Assembly (NCBI GenBank): GCA_964036045.1
Contig: OZ038400.1
Span: 11,715,079-11,779,078 of the forward strand
DNA: 64,000 bases
Direction: 5' to 3'
From: Eutreptiella sp. 'Long Island Sound 2002'
Lineage: Eukaryota; Euglenozoa; Euglenophyceae; Eutreptiales; Eutreptiaceae
The notes beneath the pieces were generated by a model. The model was given only the letters and a program-made list of their open reading frames with translations, was not told where the DNA came from and searched no databases. The translations under genes were made by a program, and so were the position numbers. Numbering within the stretch: position 1 is the first letter of the stretch; every line of letters starts with the position of its first letter. Positions 60,912 through 64,000 of the stretch are shown piece by piece.

Positions 60912-61679
60912 AGGCCTATATGTCTACCCCAGCAATGCCTGGCCCTTGTGAATGGGCTCCGACCCCCTGGAGATCCCTTGTTCAGGGAGAGTCCAGGGTG
61001 GTGGGTCAGGCTGCGGAGTGTAGGCCACAGACACAGAACGTGTTCCCATGTTTTTGTGCCCGAAAACCTGGAAGATTTTAGGAAATTGTTTGATGCCCAT
61101 ATGTCTACCCCAGCAATGCCTGGCCCTTGTGAATGAGCCTCCAACCCCTGGAGATCCCTTGTTCAGGGAGAGTCCAGGGTGGTGGGTCAGGCTGCAGAGT
61201 GTAGGCCACAGACACAGAACGTGGTCCCAAGTTTTTGTGCCCGAAAACTTGGAAAGTTTTAGGAAATTGTTTTATGTCTATATGTCTACCCCAGCAATGC
61301 CTGGCCCTTGTGAATGGGCTCCCACCCCCTGGAGATCCCTTGTTCAGGGAGAGTCCAGGGTGGTGGGTCAGGCTGCAGAGTGTAGGCAACAAACACAGAA
61401 CGTGTTGCCATGTTTTTGTGCCCGAAAACTCCGAAGATTTTAGGAAATTGTTTTATGCCTATATGTTTACCCCAGCAATGCCTGGCCCTTGTGAATGCAC
61501 TCCCACCCCCTGGAGATCCCTTGTTCAGGGAGAGCCTAGGGTGGTGGGTCAGGCTGCAGAGTGTAGGCCACAAACACAGAACGTGTTCCCATGTTTTTGT
61601 ACCCGAAAACTTGGAACGTTTTAGGGAATTGTTTTATGCCTATATGTCTACCCCAGCAATGCCTGGTCCTTGTAAATGT
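60912..61679. repeat. 181-bp tandem repeat, 4.2 copies
   Basis: The word TGTCTACCCCAGCAATGCC starts at 60,921, 61,102, 61,283, 61,464 (TGTTTAC variant) and 61,645, exactly 181 bp apart each time. Each unit also holds GGAGATCCCTTGTTCAGGG, GGTGGGTCAGGCTGC, CACAGAACGTG and a TTTTAGGAAATTGTTT stretch. The fifth copy is cut after about 35 bp. Identity is above 90% by eye. Because 181 is not a multiple of 3, the open frames that run through it shift phase at each unit and are not genuine. If the minus-strand gene model is right, the array lies in one of its introns. Confidence 0.95.
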
Positions 61680-61837
61680 ATTTTTTTTTGGGGACAGCAA
61701 ATGAAAAAAACCGTCAACTTCCTGTTTGCTGGAAAACAATTACACGGAGGTACGACAAAAAAAATTCACAAAGGGTCATTCGCTATGACCTCCCCCCCCT
61801 TTGCTGTGGTATTGTTCATTGCCCCCAACCCTTCCAC

Positions 61838-61962
61838 CTCTGGAACGGCCTCCCTGGGGAGGCTGTTCCTGTCTAGGAGATTGTTCCTCCCCCAAACCTC
61901 CGCAATGAGTCCCGTCACGAGCACAGGCCTGGGGGTTCTCAAGAAGAGATCCATGGAGATTT
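61838..61962 (-). CDS. Probable internal exon of the TPGS1-like split gene (tentative)
   Basis: Between a possible acceptor (GTGGCAG, ending at 61,963) and a possible donor (GAG/GTGGAA at 61,838/61,837) the minus strand encodes a protein-like segment including MDLFLRTPRPVLV, TGLIAEVWGRNN and LPREAVPE. The frame stays open to a TGA at 61,766 but loses protein character. In TPGS1-type proteins a conserved segment ending in an acidic-AVP motif follows the N-terminal helices, and the LPREAVPE end is reminiscent of it. The link to the upstream exons is inference: the exon needs one base from the preceding exon and I could not place a connecting exon between 62,187 and 61,963. Confidence 0.3.
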
Positions 61963-62187
61963 CTGCCACGGGGGCGTGGGCATAGGCTCAGGAAGGTCCG
62001 CAGCAGGCTGCTTTTCCTGCAGGGAACTGGTAGGACGACCAACAATGGGAACAGTCACAGGAGAGGGCGGGGCTCAAAACTCTGACGTAAATACTCCTGT
62101 GACCGAGAGCCAAAGCCCTTTCGACACTCAGCACAATCCAAACTCTTGAAGCTGCTGCCAAAACGCCCAACCACACCAGACCAACAC

Positions 62188-62316
62188 CCTGCAGAGCCTC
62201 AGAAACCTGTAGGTTCTAACCAACGGCGATGTCCCCTGGATGACGTTCTTAAAGTAATCTGCGATGAACTCACACGGATCGTCAGGCCGGTTCTCAAGCA
62301 TCAATGTAATGACATC
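62188..62316 (-). CDS. Exon 2 of a TPGS1-like / RIIa-like domain protein
   Basis: The exon starts after TCAG (62,320-62,317), reads DVITLMLENRPDDPCEFIAD, then YFKNVIQGTSPLVRTYRFL, and ends near AGG/GTGTTG (62,188/62,187). The ENRPDDPxEFxADYF core is typical of DPY-30/RIIa-like helix pairs, and the following basic helix fits the order seen in tubulin polyglutamylase complex subunit 1. It is 43 codons and joins in phase to exon 1 across a 748-bp GT-AG intron. That intron holds one copy of the about 320-bp repeat. The frame continues open to 62,128 but loses family character after the proposed donor. A complete protein of the family has more C-terminal sequence than can be placed here. Confidence 0.5.
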
Positions 62317-62660
62317 CTGACCCTGGCGTGTACCAGTGCATATGGGTAAAAATGCGGGATCCAACAGAATGGAACAGAGCAGAATGGGACTCAGCTGTCT
62401 ATCCCTACAGGTGCCACCCTACTCAAAGGGAAATGTACCCGGGCAGTCCCCTTGCTTGCTTGCTTGCGAGCGCCATTACGTTGCCTTTTGTGTGCCCTCC
62501 TGGTGCGTCCTGATGTGCCTCAGCAGCAGGTGAACCAGCACTGCCATGTTCTCAGGGCCTCAGCGTCTAGCACCAGCACAGCGGCCCAAAACGAGGGGCT
62601 GGCCAGGGAGTGTGGATCCAGGGGATGTATACCAAGCTCTCCGTGCTGTTGCGCACCCAA

Positions 62661-62982
62661 GACATGATCCCCACAACTTTCGCCCAAGAAGTAGACGAGC
62701 TGGTGACCCCAGCAAAACGCCCAGGTGACCCCACACACCATGCACATGCACGTGCACACACTAGAAGCACAACAAATTTAATATTTCACGCAACCCAATC
62801 ATGCCAAGCACATGCCTGCACTGACATTGCCACGCAAAAGTAGGACTTTACCGAACGGTTTCACAACAGACAATCAAACCTTGGGTGCAACTTGATTGAT
62901 GCCCTCTGCCAAGGGCGCCAAGGGGTTGGGGCAGGGGGCGAGGGGTAAGAGGCAAAGGTTGTGTGTTCCACGGCTCTTGTGG
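62661..62982. repeat. Direct repeat of ~320 bp, copy 1
   Basis: This segment recurs at 63,681-64,000, offset 1,018-1,020 bp, with about 90% identity by eye. Shared blocks include CAAAACGCCCAGGTGACCCC, CATGCCAAGCACATGCCTGC and AAAAGTAGGACTTTACCGAA. The left edge is soft: GACATG is shared, then the match is poor until GTAGAC. This copy lies in the proposed first intron of the TPGS1-like gene. Confidence 0.9.
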
Positions 62983-63064
62983 GGGTGGGAGGTGGGTGAA
63001 GCCTCGTTGCAAGGAGGTAACAAGATCCCGGCCCAACCCGTGTGGACTCGATGCATTTGCGTAC

Positions 63065-63178
63065 CTTCAAATACGCCGTCACGCTGTATTTATCCAAGTA
63101 TTGTTGCGCGGTTAGCGTGCCGGGTCCCCCTGAAGTCGGCTTGGGCGTTTGGCCTGCATTGTTTTGACTCCGCTTCAT
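63065..63178 (-). CDS. Exon 1 of a TPGS1-like / RIIa-like domain protein
   Basis: From ATG at 63,178 the minus strand encodes 38 codons ending exactly at AAG followed by the donor GTACGC (63,064-63,059). The tail reads TAQQYLDKYSVTAYLK, a short helix that in RIIa/DPY-30-like flagellar proteins directly precedes the DVITLMLENRP helix found in exon 2. Joining the two restores one continuous domain in phase 0. This domain-level agreement, together with GT and AG at the right places, is the main evidence for a gene. The start is the first ATG after an in-frame stop 45-50 bp upstream, and AG dinucleotides in between could accept the spliced leader. TPGS1 is a subunit of the enzyme that glutamylates axonemal tubulin, which suits a flagellate. 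Other RIIa-like proteins remain possible. Confidence 0.5.
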
Positions 63179-63286
63179 GAGATTCCAACATAAACCTTCC
63201 ACTCCTTGGACTGATCAACCCAACGAGCGGAGGAGTCATGAGATTAGATCACACATGAGGAGAGAGCTGAGAGACTGGTTGCAAAT

Positions 63287-63679
63287 ATGAAAAGCATACA
63301 GAAGTTGTGTGCGTGGCAACCATGCGCCAATGATCAAAAGCTTTCAAAAGTTGTGTGCGGTGTCGTTTTCACGAAGGGAGAATGTACGAGGTTGTGCAAA
63401 GGACAACCCCGCGCCAATGGTCTTGTCTGTGACATCAACTTTCATGTCTTGAAACCGCCTGATCGCGTGGCACCCCCCGCTAATGGTCTTGTTTGCGACA
63501 TCAACGTTCATATCCCAAAAGTCACCAAGGTTGTGGCGTGTTGTCTTCATGGGTCCCAAAGAGGCAACAACCTCGGGGACACACTTGTTATGATGCGTCT
63601 TCCACTCCTTAGAACAGTTACCACTGACTTATACGATCCAAGAGCATGTACAAGAAACTCACTCAATGGTTGGTTTTAA
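63287..63679 (+). CDS. Weak candidate ORF with internal peptide repeat, function unknown
   Basis: A 130-codon frame runs from ATG at 63,287 to TAA at 63,677-63,679. It contains ANGLVCDINFHV and, 22 codons later, ANGLVCDINVHI. The DNA of these two stretches (about 63,413-63,451 and 63,479-63,517) differs at five positions. Three are silent third-position changes and two give conservative replacements (F/V, V/I). This pattern is mildly in favour of coding. There is no recognised domain, and nothing but the frame supports transcription. It is divergent from the TPGS1-like exon 1, 109 bp apart. Confidence 0.25.
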   Translation: MKSIQKLCAWQPCANDQKLSKVVCGVVFTKGECTRLCKGQPRANGLVCDINFHVLKPPDRVAPPANGLVCDINVHIPKVTKVVACCLHGSQRGNNLGDTLVMMRLPLLRTVTTDLYDPRACTRNSLNGWF

Positions 63680-63680
63680 A

Positions 63681-64000
63681 GACATGGCACCGCAAGAACG
63701 CCCACGAAGTAGACCAGCTGGTGACCCAAGCAAAACGCCCAGGTGACCCCACACACCATGCACACGCAAGTGCACACACTAGAAGCACAAAAAACTCGAT
63801 ATTTCACGCAACCTAATCATGCCAAGCACATGCCTGCACTGACATTGCCACGCAAAAGTAGGACTTTACCGAACAGTTTCACAACAGACAATCAAACCTT
63901 AGTCGCAACTTGTTTGATGCCCTCCGCCAAGGGCGCCAAGGAGTTGGGGCAGGGGGCGAGGGGTAAGCGGCAAGAGTTGTGTGTTCCACGGCTCTTGTGG
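63681..64000. repeat. Direct repeat of ~320 bp, copy 2 (runs to window edge)
   Basis: Second copy of 62,661-62,982. It is still matching at the last base of the window, so its right end is unknown. Together the two copies could be a ~1-kb tandem unit, flanking repeats of an element, or a local duplication. Confidence 0.9.

Noticed and set aside
60593-61624. Overlapping frames through the 181-bp tandem repeat on both strands
   Set aside because: The unit length is not a multiple of 3, so the frames change phase in each copy. They are repeat shadows.

Overview
The window is eukaryotic nuclear DNA, most probably from a euglenid (Euglena or a close relative). The evidence is a 118-nt 5S rRNA gene with its oligo-T terminator and, 505 bp downstream on the same (minus) strand, a sequence that matches the 26-nt Euglena spliced leader at 23 of 26 positions (compared from memory) and is followed directly by a GT splice donor. 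Linked 5S and SL-RNA genes about 0.6 kb apart are a known arrangement in Euglena gracilis.

Layout. (1) 1-53,837: one uninterrupted tandem array of a 29-bp monomer, about 1,856 copies, cut by the left window edge. The consensus has no stop codon on the plus strand in any frame. Because 29 is not a multiple of 3, every frame reads the same 29-residue peptide repeat, which yields many overlapping open frames of up to 722 codons. I regard these as geometric artefacts and annotate no protein there. The array is built from nested segmental duplications at whole-monomer offsets (377, 667, 928, 986, 1,131, 1,276 and 1,334 bp), and its left part carries distinct monomer classes. (2) 53,838-54,240: a junction strip with short G-rich repeats. 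(3) 54,241-56,130: AT-rich, decayed tandem repeats with units of about 315-420 bp built on TTAGGATATTT-like words, starting with a large palindrome at 54,289-54,384. (4) 56,131-57,155: unassigned sequence. (5) 57,156-60,547: GC-rich DNA with poly-C and poly-G runs and one 195-bp module present twice. It contains the SL-RNA-like gene, a fold-back element, the 5S gene and one weak small-ORF candidate. (6) 60,582-63,178, minus strand: probable pieces of a split gene whose first two exons join in frame to give a helix pair resembling the N-terminal domain of tubulin polyglutamylase complex subunit 1 (TPGS1). Its introns, if the model is right, hold a 181-bp tandem repeat and one copy of an about 320-bp direct repeat. 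(7) 63,287-64,000: a weak 130-codon ORF with an internal peptide repeat, then the second copy of the about 320-bp repeat, running off the window.

The functional content is therefore small: one 5S gene, one SL-RNA candidate and one likely flagellar or cytoskeletal gene fragment. Repeats make up most of the window. I could not run alignments. Family and organism calls rest on remembered sequences and on direct reading.
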